From Chloroflexota bacterium (GTDB lineage: Bacteria; Chloroflexota; Anaerolineae; 4572-78; J111): DNA of 64,000 bases. The stretch is from the NCBI GenBank assembly GCA_016860845.1, contig BOKF01000036.1, positions 24,700-88,699 on the forward strand, written 5' to 3'. The notes under the pieces were generated by a model. It saw only the letters and a program-made list of their open reading frames with translations. It had not been told where the DNA came from and made no database searches. The position numbers and the translations under genes are program-made. Of the stretch, positions 7,059-15,585 are shown in pieces; the stretch's first letter is position 1, and every line of letters begins with the position of its first letter.

Positions 7059-8840
7059 ATGTACAGTCTCAACATTGACCCCAACAACCCTGCCGGCAAC
7101 CCCAACCCGGCAGAGTTGCGCGACCTCGGCGTGGAAATGGTCCGCTATACCTTTTACGACCGGAGTGGTGGGGAACAGGTTGATCCGGCCAGAGTGGACT
7201 TTTACCGCCAAAAGGCGAAAAGCTATCAAGATGCCGGCGTTGGCTCCCTGATCATCCTGACCTACGACACCTACCCCGGCAAGCCCCCGTTTGCCGACAA
7301 TTGGGATGGCTATATTGCCCGCTTCGCCCAACGCGCCGGCCAGATTGCCCAGGCGTTGGCTCCTTATCACCCGGCCTATCAGATTTGGAACGAACCGGAT
7401 CACGACCGCAAAAATATCGGCACAAGTTATGATCCCTGCCTGCGGGAAGAGGTCTTTGGCCAAATGTTGCGCCGCACCCGCGATGCGATCAAAGCGGCTG
7501 ACCCCAAGGCGGTGATTGTTACCGGTGGCCTGTGTTCCGGCAATCCCACCTGGCTGACAACGGTCATCAAATCGGTCGGGGGCAAGCTGCCCGCCGACGT
7601 CGTCGCCTTTCACCCCTACGGCCAGCGCCCCGAACCCGACTGGCCTAATCCCAACTGGGCTTTTGGCTATGTCGGCCGGCTGATCAATGACTACTATAAG
7701 GTCGGCGGCAAAAAAACCATCTGGATTACCGAGATGGGGGTCAAAGAGGAAGACATCGGTCACGACCGCGAGCAGGCCGCCGAATTTTTGCGCCGCTACT
7801 TCCGCCGCATCATCAGCCAGTACAGCGACAAAGTCGAAGAACTGTTTTGGTTCTGCTACGGCGACGGCATGGTCTCGCCTTTCGGCCTGGTCGAAGCCAA
7901 CGGCAATCGCAAGCCGGCCTATAACGCCTTTCGTCAGGCCGTGGCAGCCCGCTCCCAGTGGACCCCAGCGCCGGCCCTTGCCGCTGCTGCTCCCCCGCCG
8001 CCCCCTCCTGTTCAACCCGTCGCTCCGCCACCACCGCCTGTTCAGCCGGTTGCCCCACCCCCTCCGCCGCCGGTGGTGGCTCCCCCTCCGCCACCATCCC
8101 CAAGCCAGCCGGCGACGCCTGCTCCAGCGCCGGCAGCCCAGGGACAAGATTTCGCCCAACTCTTGACCCAAATCCAGCAGCTCCAGACTCAACTGGCGCA
8201 ATTGCAGGGGCAGGTGCAGCAGTTGTCAGGCCAACAGACCGAGTTGCAGGCGCAGGTCCAGCAGTTATCTACCCAGGCGGCTGCTTTGCCGTCAGTGCCC
8301 GCACCAAGCGCTCCTCCGGTTCCCCCACCTGTGACCAAGCCCGCGCCACTCATCCAAGACATCACAACTCAGTTGAAACGCGACCCCAGCAAGCAGTTTC
8401 CAACCCGTTCGCTGGATCAGATTCAAATGCTGGTTATTCACCACACCGCCGTCGCTCCTACCGTTGGCGCCGATCGCATTGCCGCTCACCGGGTGGATAA
8501 GCAGGGCTGGCCCGGCATTGGCTACCATTACTTCATCACCGCCGATGGCCAGCTTCAGCAGACCAACGAACTGACGACGGTTGCCAGCCATGCCGGTGAA
8601 TATAATCCGATTGCTATCGGCATTTGTTTTGCCGGGGATTTCACCCAGACTTCCCCTACGCCGGCCCAAATTGAGGCCGGGGCGCAGCTCATTACCTGGC
8701 TGTTACGGGAGCGTAATCTCTCGCTTTCCGCTGTTTTCGGCTATAAGGAGCTGGTCAATACCCAAAGTCCCGGCGCGCAGTGGGACTCCGGGGCGCGCTG
8801 GGGCGATCAGTTGCGCGATAGAATCCAGACCCAGATGTAA
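7059..8840 (+). CDS. glycoside hydrolase (clan GH-A-like) fused to PGRP/amidase_2 domain
   Basis: 593 residues in three parts. Residues 1-300 look like a TIM-barrel hydrolase of clan GH-A, with acid/base candidate E112 in IWNEPDH and nucleophile candidate E225 in IWITEMG. Residues 301-430 are a Pro-rich linker followed by a Gln-rich coiled coil (LQGQVQQLSGQQTELQAQ). Residues 445-593 form an N-acetylmuramoyl-L-alanine amidase/PGRP domain: VIHHTA (H461/H462), GIGYHYFI, ASHAGEYN (H511). The usual third zinc ligand position reads NTQSPG with Ser570 rather than Cys or Asp. No signal peptide or membrane segment is visible, so export is unexplained. Peptidoglycan or envelope polysaccharide is the likely substrate (inference). 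Confidence 0.82.
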   Translation: MYSLNIDPNNPAGNPNPAELRDLGVEMVRYTFYDRSGGEQVDPARVDFYRQKAKSYQDAGVGSLIILTYDTYPGKPPFADNWDGYIARFAQRAGQIAQALAPYHPAYQIWNEPDHDRKNIGTSYDPCLREEVFGQMLRRTRDAIKAADPKAVIVTGGLCSGNPTWLTTVIKSVGGKLPADVVAFHPYGQRPEPDWPNPNWAFGYVGRLINDYYKVGGKKTIWITEMGVKEEDIGHDREQAAEFLRRYFRRIISQYSDKVEELFWFCYGDGMVSPFGLVEANGNRKPAYNAFRQAVAARSQWTPAPALAAAAPPPPPPVQPVAPPPPPVQPVAPPPPPPVVAPPPPPSPSQPATPAPAPAAQGQDFAQLLTQIQQLQTQLAQLQGQVQQLSGQQTELQAQVQQLSTQAAALPSVPAPSAPPVPPPVTKPAPLIQDITTQLKRDPSKQFPTRSLDQIQMLVIHHTAVAPTVGADRIAAHRVDKQGWPGIGYHYFITADGQLQQTNELTTVASHAGEYNPIAIGICFAGDFTQTSPTPAQIEAGAQLITWLLRERNLSLSAVFGYKELVNTQSPGAQWDSGARWGDQLRDRIQTQM

Positions 8841-8889
8841 CCTCCGCTTTTTTGTAGCCAAACTACGAATATTTGGTGCTGCGACAACC

Positions 8890-8895
8890 TATAAT
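8890..8895 (+). promoter_or_regulatory. candidate -10 element for the nfeD-like/flotillin unit
   Basis: A perfect TATAAT lies 43 bases before the GTG start at 8938; the -35 is not clear. AAAGGAAG at about 8922-8929 acts as ribosome-binding site. Confidence 0.35.
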
Positions 8896-8937
8896 CATCT
8901 ATAGAATCGGTAAAAAGTTGGTAAAGGAAGTACCGCC

Positions 8938-9702
8938 GTGCAAGAATTGACCGATCTGTGGACTTTTGTGACCGCCTGGTATAACCTGCCCTTCAGCCTG
9001 GCCCTGCTGGCCTTCCTCGGCTTATCCACTTTGCAGTTCGTCGGCCTGGACCAAGACCATGATGCGGACGTGGACGCCGACGCCGGTCTCGACTTGGACC
9101 ACGATCTGGATTTAGACCATGATCTTGACCTGGATCATGACTTGGATGTAGACCACGACCTGGAACTGGACCACGATGCTGACCTGGATCATGATCTGGG
9201 TCACGACGTTGAGCACTCTCTGGAGGGCGGGCCAGCCTGGCTGGGAGTGCTGGAATTTCTGGGGCTAGGTCATGCCCCGGTGAGCATGATTTTGCTGGTC
9301 CTGCTGGGCAGTTTTGGCCTTTTGGGCTGGATTGCCAACTGGCTCCTGCTGGGGACGATTCCGGCCTACCCCGGTTGGGTTTTGGTCGGAGTTGTGCTTG
9401 GATCGTTGCTCATTTCAGCCTGGTTTACCTCGCGCGCGGCCCGTTTGATTGGCCGGGCCATTCCCGCCTTTGCCAGCACGGCCACTTCCGCCTCGCAGCT
9501 TGTGGCCCGGCGTGGCTGGGTAGTTAGCAGCCAGGTGGATCACACCTACGGCCAGGTCAAAGTGCGTGACCCTGGCGGCACACAAATCACCGTTTTTGCC
9601 AGAGTTGATCCGGGTAAACCGCCCATCCCCCGTGACACAGAAGTTTACCTGGTTGATTACGACGTAGCTAAAAGAGTTTATACCGTTGTTCCATCGGATT
9701 GA
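8938..9702 (+). CDS. NfeD/YqiJ-like membrane protein with Asp/His-rich repeat
   Basis: 254 residues starting with GTG. A membrane helix at about 15-36 is followed by an acidic, His-rich repeat (38-93) built on the unit LDHD (DLDHDLDLDHDLDLDHDL), then two membrane helices (about 113-138 and 145-165) and a C-terminal OB-like domain (about 175-254; WVVSSQVDHTYGQVKVRDPG). NfeD-type proteins with a C-terminal OB domain are typically encoded next to flotillins and help organise membrane microdomains; here the flotillin follows 53 bases later. The regular His/Asp spacing suggests divalent metal binding, which is not a standard property of the family. In family members I know the loop is short, so the repeat appears to be a local elaboration. 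Confidence 0.8.
   Translation: MQELTDLWTFVTAWYNLPFSLALLAFLGLSTLQFVGLDQDHDADVDADAGLDLDHDLDLDHDLDLDHDLDVDHDLELDHDADLDHDLGHDVEHSLEGGPAWLGVLEFLGLGHAPVSMILLVLLGSFGLLGWIANWLLLGTIPAYPGWVLVGVVLGSLLISAWFTSRAARLIGRAIPAFASTATSASQLVARRGWVVSSQVDHTYGQVKVRDPGGTQITVFARVDPGKPPIPRDTEVYLVDYDVAKRVYTVVPSD
9049..9216 (+). repeat. coding repeat for (D-L-D-H) units
   Basis: About 56 codons dominated by GAC/GAT, CAC/CAT and CTG, in an 18-nt (six-codon) period encoding DLDHDL. The units differ at synonymous positions, so this is an older or selected repeat rather than a fresh slippage product. Confidence 0.75.
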
Positions 9703-9755
9703 AATGTAATTCATGTTTCACGCATCATCTGTGACCCTGTAAGGAGGTAAATAGA

Positions 9756-11870
9756 ATGGGTACTTTTTTGCTTATCGCCGCTGGAATTGCTTTTGCCTTT
9801 ATCGTCATACTGGTCTTTTTCGCCCTGATTGCCAAATCTTATGTTAAAGCGCCGGCTAACCGAGCCTTTGTGCGGACCGGCCGGGGGGCGCAGCCCAAGG
9901 TGGTGATGAACGGGGGTGCTTTCGTGTTTGGCCTGGTCCACGAAATTACCTGGGTTGATCTGGGCACGATGGCTATTGAGATCGAGCGCACCGAGCAGAA
10001 TGCCCTGCTCACCCGCGACCCACAGTACGCTGACATTCGGGCAATATTTTATATCAAAGTCAACCCGACCATTGAAGGCATTGTTGACGCCGCCCGTACC
10101 ATCGGCGGCAAAGCGGTGGATGCGATGGCGGTCAAGCAGTTGGTAGACGCCAAGTTGGATGGCGCGCTGCGTGATGTGGCCGCCACCTTTACCCTGATGA
10201 GCCTGCACCAGGAACGGGACAATTTTATCCAAAAAGTGCAGGAGCGGGTTAAAGAAGATTTGGAACAGAACGGCCTGGTGCTGGAAAGCGTCAGCATTCT
10301 CACCTTGAAGGCTGCCCGGCAAGGCTCCTTTGGTACCGACGACGTGTTTGGGGCGCAGGTGGCGCGGGCCAACGCCGACGTGATTCAGACGGCTCAACGC
10401 GAGCGCAACGACATCGAACGCAAGACCGAGATTGAGGTTAAGCAGCGCGATACCAGCACCTCTAAAGAAAAACTAACTCTGGAGCAAGACCTGGCTTTTG
10501 CCGCCGCCACCCAACAGCGCGAGGTGCAGGCGCGCCAGGCTGCCGAAAAATCCACTGCCGAGACGTTTATCTACGAGCAAGAATTGGCGGCGGAACAGGC
10601 TCGCATTGCCAAAGAGCGGGCCATCAAACTGTCCGAGATTGAAATGGAGCAGACTCTCCTGGTCCAGAGCGAGCGCAAGAACCAGGAATACCAGGCGGCG
10701 GAGATTGCCCGCAACCAGGCCATTGAAGTGGCCGAACAGACCAAGCAAATCTCGGTGCTCAAAGAGCAGCAAAAACGTGAAGCGGCCGAAAAAGAACGGT
10801 TGATGGTGGCCGCCCAGCGCGAGCAGGCTGCCCAGGATGTCAAAACCGTCGAGGAGACGGCCCAGGCCAAGCGGCTGGCCCAAATCCAGGTTATCGAAGC
10901 GGAACGCGACGCTCAGAAGGCCATGATTGATCGCAAGAACGCCGTCGAAATCGAGGCGCTCAAGCGAATTCGTGAAGCCGAAGCGCAGGCAGCCGCGCTC
11001 AAAGAAATAGCCCAAGCCGAGTTCGAGGCGGCCCAGAAGCAAGCCGAAACCAAGCGCACTCAGGCCCAGGCTGAAAGTGACGCCGAGAAGATGCGAGCTG
11101 ACGCCGAACGGGCCCGCACCAGCGCCGCCGGTCTGGCCGAAGCGGAAGTGCTGCGGGCCAAAGCCGAAGCGGCCCAGTTGCAGGGTATGGCCGAGGCCGA
11201 GGTCATCCGGGCCAAAGCCGACGCTATGCGGGCCGAGGCCGAAGTTATCCGGGCCAAGGGGCTGGCCGAGGCTGAGGCCGTCAAAGCCAAGGGGCTGGCC
11301 GAGGCCGAGGGTCAAAAGGCCAAGGCCGAGGCGCTGGCCGCGTTTGATAACGTCAGCCAGCAGTTGGAGATGCAGCGCCTGCAGATTGACGCCCAGATTC
11401 AAATCGGCGTGGCCCGCGCCCAGGCCATCGGCGCGGCCATTGCCAACATGCAGATCAAGATGTTCGGCACGCCCGAAGCCGCCGACAGCATTCTGCGCCT
11501 GATGTCCTTTGCCGAAGGGATGAATGACGTGGTGAATGCGGTCCCACCGCAAGTACGCGAACTGGGCACGCAGTTGCTCAGTAAGGTGGTTGGGAACGGG
11601 CACGGCAACGGCCAGTTGCCCTCTACTTCACCGCTGACTTTAGAGCAGGTGGCGGTCCTGATGCCGCAGCTCATGGCCCTGGTTGACCGGACCCTGGATG
11701 TCAATTTGATCAAAAAGCAGACGGTCAGCCAGGTCCTCGACCAACTCGAAGCCCAGGCAAGTGAGGCCGACCAGCCGCTCGTAGCCCAGGCTCGCACTGC
11801 CCTGGCCGTTCTCCCGATTCTGGCCGAGATGAATTTTGAGGATGTATATTTGCGCTACGTGGGGAAGTAA
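9756..11870 (+). CDS. flotillin family protein (YqiK/FloT-like)
   Basis: 704 residues, start fixed by AAGGAGG at about 9740. An N-terminal membrane segment (2-28) precedes an SPFH/band-7 domain (about 29-200; YVKAPANRAFVRTG, PQYADIRAIFYIKVNPT). A long Ala/Glu/Lys-rich coiled coil (about 200-540) includes repeated KGLAEAEAVKAKGLAEAEG-type units. The C-terminal flotillin tail contains FDNVSQQLEMQRLQIDAQIQ and continues into a short helical domain. Flotillins form inner-membrane scaffolds that organise signalling and wall-synthesis complexes. Coupling to the preceding NfeD-like gene is the standard arrangement. Long antisense reading frames over this gene are shadows caused by GC-rich Ala/Glu codons. 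Confidence 0.95.
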   Translation: MGTFLLIAAGIAFAFIVILVFFALIAKSYVKAPANRAFVRTGRGAQPKVVMNGGAFVFGLVHEITWVDLGTMAIEIERTEQNALLTRDPQYADIRAIFYIKVNPTIEGIVDAARTIGGKAVDAMAVKQLVDAKLDGALRDVAATFTLMSLHQERDNFIQKVQERVKEDLEQNGLVLESVSILTLKAARQGSFGTDDVFGAQVARANADVIQTAQRERNDIERKTEIEVKQRDTSTSKEKLTLEQDLAFAAATQQREVQARQAAEKSTAETFIYEQELAAEQARIAKERAIKLSEIEMEQTLLVQSERKNQEYQAAEIARNQAIEVAEQTKQISVLKEQQKREAAEKERLMVAAQREQAAQDVKTVEETAQAKRLAQIQVIEAERDAQKAMIDRKNAVEIEALKRIREAEAQAAALKEIAQAEFEAAQKQAETKRTQAQAESDAEKMRADAERARTSAAGLAEAEVLRAKAEAAQLQGMAEAEVIRAKADAMRAEAEVIRAKGLAEAEAVKAKGLAEAEGQKAKAEALAAFDNVSQQLEMQRLQIDAQIQIGVARAQAIGAAIANMQIKMFGTPEAADSILRLMSFAEGMNDVVNAVPPQVRELGTQLLSKVVGNGHGNGQLPSTSPLTLEQVAVLMPQLMALVDRTLDVNLIKKQTVSQVLDQLEAQASEADQPLVAQARTALAVLPILAEMNFEDVYLRYVGK

Positions 11871-11878
11871 AGTCTAAA

Positions 11879-11938
11879 ACGTGATGCGTGATGCGTAATG
11901 AATTTCAGTAAGCCAATTTCACGCATCACGCATCATCA
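11879..11938. repeat. heptad inverted repeat (GTGATGC family)
   Basis: Left arm ACGTGATGCGTGATGCGTAA, right arm CACGCATCACGCATCATCA, a hyphenated palindrome made of tandem 7-bp words. The same words recur at 40249 and 63919 and, diverged, at 38479. It sits between flotillin and the channel gene. Confidence 0.75.
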
Positions 11939-11967
11939 AGTAGAATTTTTGCGACAGGTTAACAACT

Positions 11968-12381
11968 GTGGCTCAAAATAGTGATCTGCTCTACGTCTTC
12001 ACCGGCGTTTCCAGCGCCCAGGTTGTCAGCGCCTTAAACACCGCACTGAACAAACGGGGTGATGTCGAAGCCCAGGTGGCCGAATGGCTGACGCACCGCC
12101 CTTTGGAGTCGTTGGGCGGCTTTCTGTTCAGCGCGTCGGCGGCCTTTTACCTGGCCGAGCGCGGTATCAACCCCAAGATTCAGACCTTTGTGGATGCGCT
12201 GTACTACGTCAGCACGTGTTTATCGGTGGGGTACGCCGATATTTTTGCCCAAACCCAAACGGGCAAACTCATCGCCACCCTGGCGATGACCATCGGTCCG
12301 GCATTGACCGGCAATGCCCTCGACCCGCCGGGCCGAACCGGCCTCAGCCCATGGTCAGGCATTATTGTTAGAACGGCTTGA
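11968..12381 (+). CDS. two-helix ion channel (Ion_trans_2-like), C-terminus frameshifted
   Basis: The 137-residue product starts at GTG 11968. One hydrophobic helix (GGFLFSASAAFYLAERG) is followed by a pore-loop-like sequence FVDALYYVSTCLSVGYADIF and a second helix (GKLIATLAMTIGPALTG). SVGYAD stands where potassium channels have TVGYGD, so selectivity is uncertain. After ALTGNALD the frame becomes Pro/Gly/Arg-rich and stops at 12381. The +1-shifted frame continues with helical, plausible sequence (LLLERLEAILEELRQQ) to a stop at 12460, which indicates a frameshift near 12310-12350, real or sequencing error. Confidence 0.65.
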   Translation: MAQNSDLLYVFTGVSSAQVVSALNTALNKRGDVEAQVAEWLTHRPLESLGGFLFSASAAFYLAERGINPKIQTFVDALYYVSTCLSVGYADIFAQTQTGKLIATLAMTIGPALTGNALDPPGRTGLSPWSGIIVRTA

Positions 12382-12460
12382 GGCTATTTTGGAGGAGTTA
12401 CGCCAGCAGCGGGGGTCGGCTAAAGCACAAACGCCAGACCAATCATCACCGCAAACATGA
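12314..12460 (+). pseudogene. out-of-frame C-terminal continuation of the ion channel gene
   Basis: In the frame shifted relative to 11968 the sequence encodes ALLLERLEAILEELRQQRGS then a Gln/Ser-rich end and TGA at 12458-12460. The amphipathic helix is what one expects for the cytoplasmic tail of a two-helix channel. It overlaps the 3' end of the convergent gene at 12420 by 41 bp. Confidence 0.45.
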
Positions 12461-12713
12461 TGGCGGAAATGGTCAGGATGGTGGTCAGTTCGCGATATTC
12501 GTGCCGGTATTCTTCGGCAAAATTGACCGCAGCCGCCTTGCGATTGTTCAGCGGGGCAGCCGGAGCAGTTCTGGACGATGCCGGAGTGTAAACTTCTGTC
12601 ATCGCCGGGACGGCTGTGTCAACGGCTGGGGTTTCAGCCGGGGCAGTTTTGGGGGTCATTGGTTTTTGCTTTTCAGCTTCGAAACGTCGCTCGCGGCGGG
12701 TTCTTTTAGCCAT
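12420..12713 (-). CDS. small membrane-anchored hypothetical protein
   Basis: 97 residues. It has a basic N-terminus (MAKRTRRERRFEAEKQ), an Ala/Pro/Thr-rich linker, then FAEEYRHEYRELTTILTISA leading into one C-terminal membrane helix ending MIGLAFVL. AAGGTT precedes the ATG. A tail-anchored topology is inferred. I recognise no named family. It is convergent with the channel gene and lies 89 bases downstream of the sortase gene on the same strand. Confidence 0.6.
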   Translation of the reverse strand: MAKRTRRERRFEAEKQKPMTPKTAPAETPAVDTAVPAMTEVYTPASSRTAPAAPLNNRKAAAVNFAEEYRHEYRELTTILTISAIMFAVMIGLAFVL

Positions 12714-12802
12714 AGTTAACCTTCTTTATCACCAACCGGGGCAGGTCTGTGACCTGCCCCGGCGCATTTATGAAACAAAGCTAAATTATAGCACCTGGTA
12801 GC

Positions 12803-13822
12803 TTATTCGGCTAATTCGCCGATGACGACAATGCGGTGGGTATCAACCAGATAGGGGTAGCAGGTTTGCAGGGTGGCGACCGGCTCGGTGGTCGGCAGCA
12901 TCACCTCGACGTCGGTCGGGTTAATAATCCGCTTTTCTTTGACCACGTAACGGAACTTTTGCTCGCCGGCATAGATGAAATATTCGTCGCCGATCTCCAT
13001 CTTTTCCAGGTAACGAAAGATTTCGCCGAAGATATCGTTATGAGCGGCCAGATACAGATTACCCCGCTCGCCAGGGTTGGCGCTGCCGGGGAGATGGCCG
13101 ACGCCCTTCTTCAAATCCTCCCAGGCAACGCCGTTGATGATCGGCGCGTCTACGTTGATTTTAGGAATGACAATGCGGGTCGGACTTTTCGCCGTCGGCT
13201 TAACCTCAATCGGCACGGCTGACCCACCTGCGGCGGAGGTTTGGACCCACTGCTGCAAGTGCAGAGGGACATCGGGGGCAGCCCCGCCGGGCGAGGTAGG
13301 TGGGGTATGGCCGCCGGGCAAGCGGCTCAAGGTAATCGGTGGGGGCGCGACGGTGGGCGTCGGCAGTTCCTGTTGAAGCGCGCTCTGCTGCGCCAGCGAA
13401 ACCTCGGCATTTAACTCTTTGAGGTTGAAATAGGAAGCGACCAGCACACCCACCAGGCCCAACAGGGCAACCACCTCCAGGCTCAAGAGCAGACTATCCC
13501 TGACTTTTTTTGTCCGGCTGCGCTCCTTTGCCGGTATGGCGCTGGCTTTGCGCTGGCCGAACAGCCCGCGCAGCGGCTGGATGGTCGCCGTTTGAAAGCC
13601 GGGGGCAGCAAGCGGCGGGTTTTTTGACCAGGAAGTGGGCGGCTGAGGTGGTGTAACTGGCTTGGCGAGCGGTGTATCCTGGCCTATCAAAGCTTCATTC
13701 ACCGAGCGGCCTTCACTGGAGAGGCGTTGAAACCGTTCCAGGCGGGATTGCCGCCGTTTCAACAGCAGCGCCTTCTCTAATTCTTCAACACTCAAATCTT
13801 CCAGCTTGCGTTTGCCAAACAT
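12803..13822 (-). CDS. sortase with long cytoplasmic and linker regions
   Basis: 339 residues. A cytoplasmic segment (1-108) precedes a single membrane helix (about 110-130), a Pro-rich linker, and a sortase domain (about 213-339). Catalytic residues are visible: H261 in LAAHNDIFG, C321 in TLQTCYPY and R330 in VDTHRIVV. The TLxTCYP context resembles class D/E sortases. Sortases cleave LPXTG-type signals and transfer surface proteins to the envelope; likely substrates lie 41-48 kb away at 54161, 55483 and 58849, although a closer sortase exists at 43804. The roughly 90-residue segment between start and membrane helix is unusually long. Confidence 0.9.
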   Translation of the reverse strand: MFGKRKLEDLSVEELEKALLLKRRQSRLERFQRLSSEGRSVNEALIGQDTPLAKPVTPPQPPTSWSKNPPLAAPGFQTATIQPLRGLFGQRKASAIPAKERSRTKKVRDSLLLSLEVVALLGLVGVLVASYFNLKELNAEVSLAQQSALQQELPTPTVAPPPITLSRLPGGHTPPTSPGGAAPDVPLHLQQWVQTSAAGGSAVPIEVKPTAKSPTRIVIPKINVDAPIINGVAWEDLKKGVGHLPGSANPGERGNLYLAAHNDIFGEIFRYLEKMEIGDEYFIYAGEQKFRYVVKEKRIINPTDVEVMLPTTEPVATLQTCYPYLVDTHRIVVIGELAE

Positions 13823-13857
13823 CGTTACCCTGGTGGGCAGTAAACAAACAAATTTCT

Positions 13858-13896
13858 GATTACTGGCTACTGGTTACTGACCATTGACTACTGATA
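13858..13896. repeat. heptad tandem repeat (GNTTACT family)
   Basis: Tandem 7-bp words GATTACT, GGCTACT, GGTTACT, GACCATT, GACTACT in the gap between murJ and the sortase gene. No coding signal is seen in 13823-13974. Confidence 0.65.
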
Positions 13897-13974
13897 TTAT
13901 GTCACGTTGTTATTGTAAAATGGGGAGTCTTTTTTGTCAAACAAGACTTGGCGGGAAAAAACTGCGGGGTATGC

Positions 13975-15585
13975 TTATTTTGACCAAAACCGCCTCAACA
14001 ACGCCGACAGCAAAGCCAACTCCTGCACCCGCAGCAGATACAAAGCCAGCAGGTAAACTCCAACCCCCAGGGCGCTCAACAGACCAACCAGGGTGGCTTC
14101 CGCGATCAAGCTATCAGCCGAGAGCCAGCCTTGCAAAAGAGGGAGAGCCAGCCAGAGCACGGCGGCCATAACCAGGGCAGCCGCCACTGCTTTGAGTGCA
14201 GTCGGGCCAAGGCCGTGACCGCGCAGCGGGGACAGCCGGCTGACCAGCCAGAGCATGACCAGGGCGTGTCCGGTCAGTTGGACGCTGTTGGCCAGCACCA
14301 GGTCAGTCATTTGCATGGGCCGGACCAGGCTGGGCAGAAGGGCGGCAACCAGATAAAAACCGACCCCCAACAGCCCGACCAAGGCCGGGGTGAGGGTGTT
14401 TTGGCGGGCGTAAAAGGCAAAAATCAGAGGCTGGTCAATGGCGGCAAAGGTCAGGCCGAAAAGATAGAAGCGCAGGGCCAGGGCGGTCTGCCGGGTGTCG
14501 AAGGCCGTAAAATCGCCGTGCTGGAAGAGCAAAGCCACAACCGGCTCGGCCAGGATGAACAGAGCGACCGCCGCCGGAATGGTCAGCACCAGGACCAGCC
14601 GCAGGCCGGTGGCCAGGGTATTCATAAATTCGGTCAATGTATCGGCGCTGGCGGAGGCCAGACGGGAGAGAGTCGGCAGGATGGCCAGCGAAATGGCCGC
14701 TGAAATCAGGCCCAGAGGAAATTGAATGATGGTGGTCGCGTACTGCATCCAGGCAATGCTCTGCTCACCCGTGCGTGAGGCCAAGTTTCGATCCAGGGCA
14801 ATGGCGACCTGGCTGATGACCAGGCCCAAAATGACCGGTAGGTAGAGTTTGCCCAGCCGGCGTAGGGCGGGGTGGTGGAGGTCGAACACAAGGCGGAGCC
14901 TGGCGTCACGCAGCCCTGGCAGTTGTAAGGCCACTTGCAGCAGCGCCCCCAGGAGTAAACCGACGGCCAGCGCCTCGATGCCCCAATCCAAAACCAGCGC
15001 CCCCAGCAGGGCGACTGTGACAATGGTGGCGTTAAAAACAGCGGCGGTGAAGGCCGGCAAAGCAAAACGCTTGAGAGCGTAGAGCAAACCGGTGATAATG
15101 CCGGAGAGGCTGAGAAAGAGCACCGCCGGGGTGGTCAGGCGCATCAAACAGGTGGTTGCTGCCAGCAATTCCTGGTCAAAGCCGCCCGCCATGAGGAACG
15201 CAACTTGAGGCGCGGCCAGTTCGATCAGGAGGACAATCAGACCTAAAACCACGACGGCCAGACTCAAGACCAGACTGGCCAGATGCCACAGCCCGGCCCG
15301 GTCGCGTTCCGCCTGTTCTGAAAAAAGAGGGACGAGCGCGCTGCTGACCATCCCGCCGACCAGCAGATCGTAGAGCATGGTCGGGATGATCTGCGCTACT
15401 CGAAAGGCAGAGACCAAGCCCGTCGCGCCAAACAGGTTGGCAATAACCGTTTCTCGGGCCAACCCCAAAATCCGGCTGACCACATTGCCCGCGGCAATCA
15501 CCGCCGCCGCGCGAGCCATGCCGGCAGTTTCAGCGGAGGTAGGGGCAAGCGGAGGAGGAGAGGCCAGGGGTGTTTGAGCAGCCAT
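13975..15585 (-). CDS. murJ: lipid II flippase MurJ
   Basis: 536 residues of mostly hydrophobic sequence with about 14 predicted membrane helices. The N-terminal region (GNVVSRILGLARETVIANLFGA) and PTMLYDLLVGGMVSSALVPLF match the MviN/MurJ family, which flips the lipid-linked peptidoglycan precursor across the membrane. An Ala/Pro-rich N-terminal extension of about 20 residues precedes the first helix. The start ATG overlaps the stop of the HspR-like gene by one base (TGATG), so translation is probably coupled. It stands in the unit dnaJ - hspR-like - murJ. Confidence 0.93.
   Translation of the reverse strand: MAAQTPLASPPPLAPTSAETAGMARAAAVIAAGNVVSRILGLARETVIANLFGATGLVSAFRVAQIIPTMLYDLLVGGMVSSALVPLFSEQAERDRAGLWHLASLVLSLAVVVLGLIVLLIELAAPQVAFLMAGGFDQELLAATTCLMRLTTPAVLFLSLSGIITGLLYALKRFALPAFTAAVFNATIVTVALLGALVLDWGIEALAVGLLLGALLQVALQLPGLRDARLRLVFDLHHPALRRLGKLYLPVILGLVISQVAIALDRNLASRTGEQSIAWMQYATTIIQFPLGLISAAISLAILPTLSRLASASADTLTEFMNTLATGLRLVLVLTIPAAVALFILAEPVVALLFQHGDFTAFDTRQTALALRFYLFGLTFAAIDQPLIFAFYARQNTLTPALVGLLGVGFYLVAALLPSLVRPMQMTDLVLANSVQLTGHALVMLWLVSRLSPLRGHGLGPTALKAVAAALVMAAVLWLALPLLQGWLSADSLIAEATLVGLLSALGVGVYLLALYLLRVQELALLSALLRRFWSK

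Noticed and set aside
6867..8201. 444-codon minus-strand open frame
   Set aside because: Antisense to the hydrolase/amidase gene; its Arg/Trp/Gly-rich part mirrors the Pro-rich linker.
10473..11603. 376-codon minus-strand open frame
   Set aside because: Antisense to the flotillin coiled coil; Leu/Gly-rich product arises from Ala/Glu/Lys codons read backwards.
12378..12719. 113-codon plus-strand frame
   Set aside because: Antisense to the small membrane protein at 12420-12713, which has a good start and a clear membrane helix.
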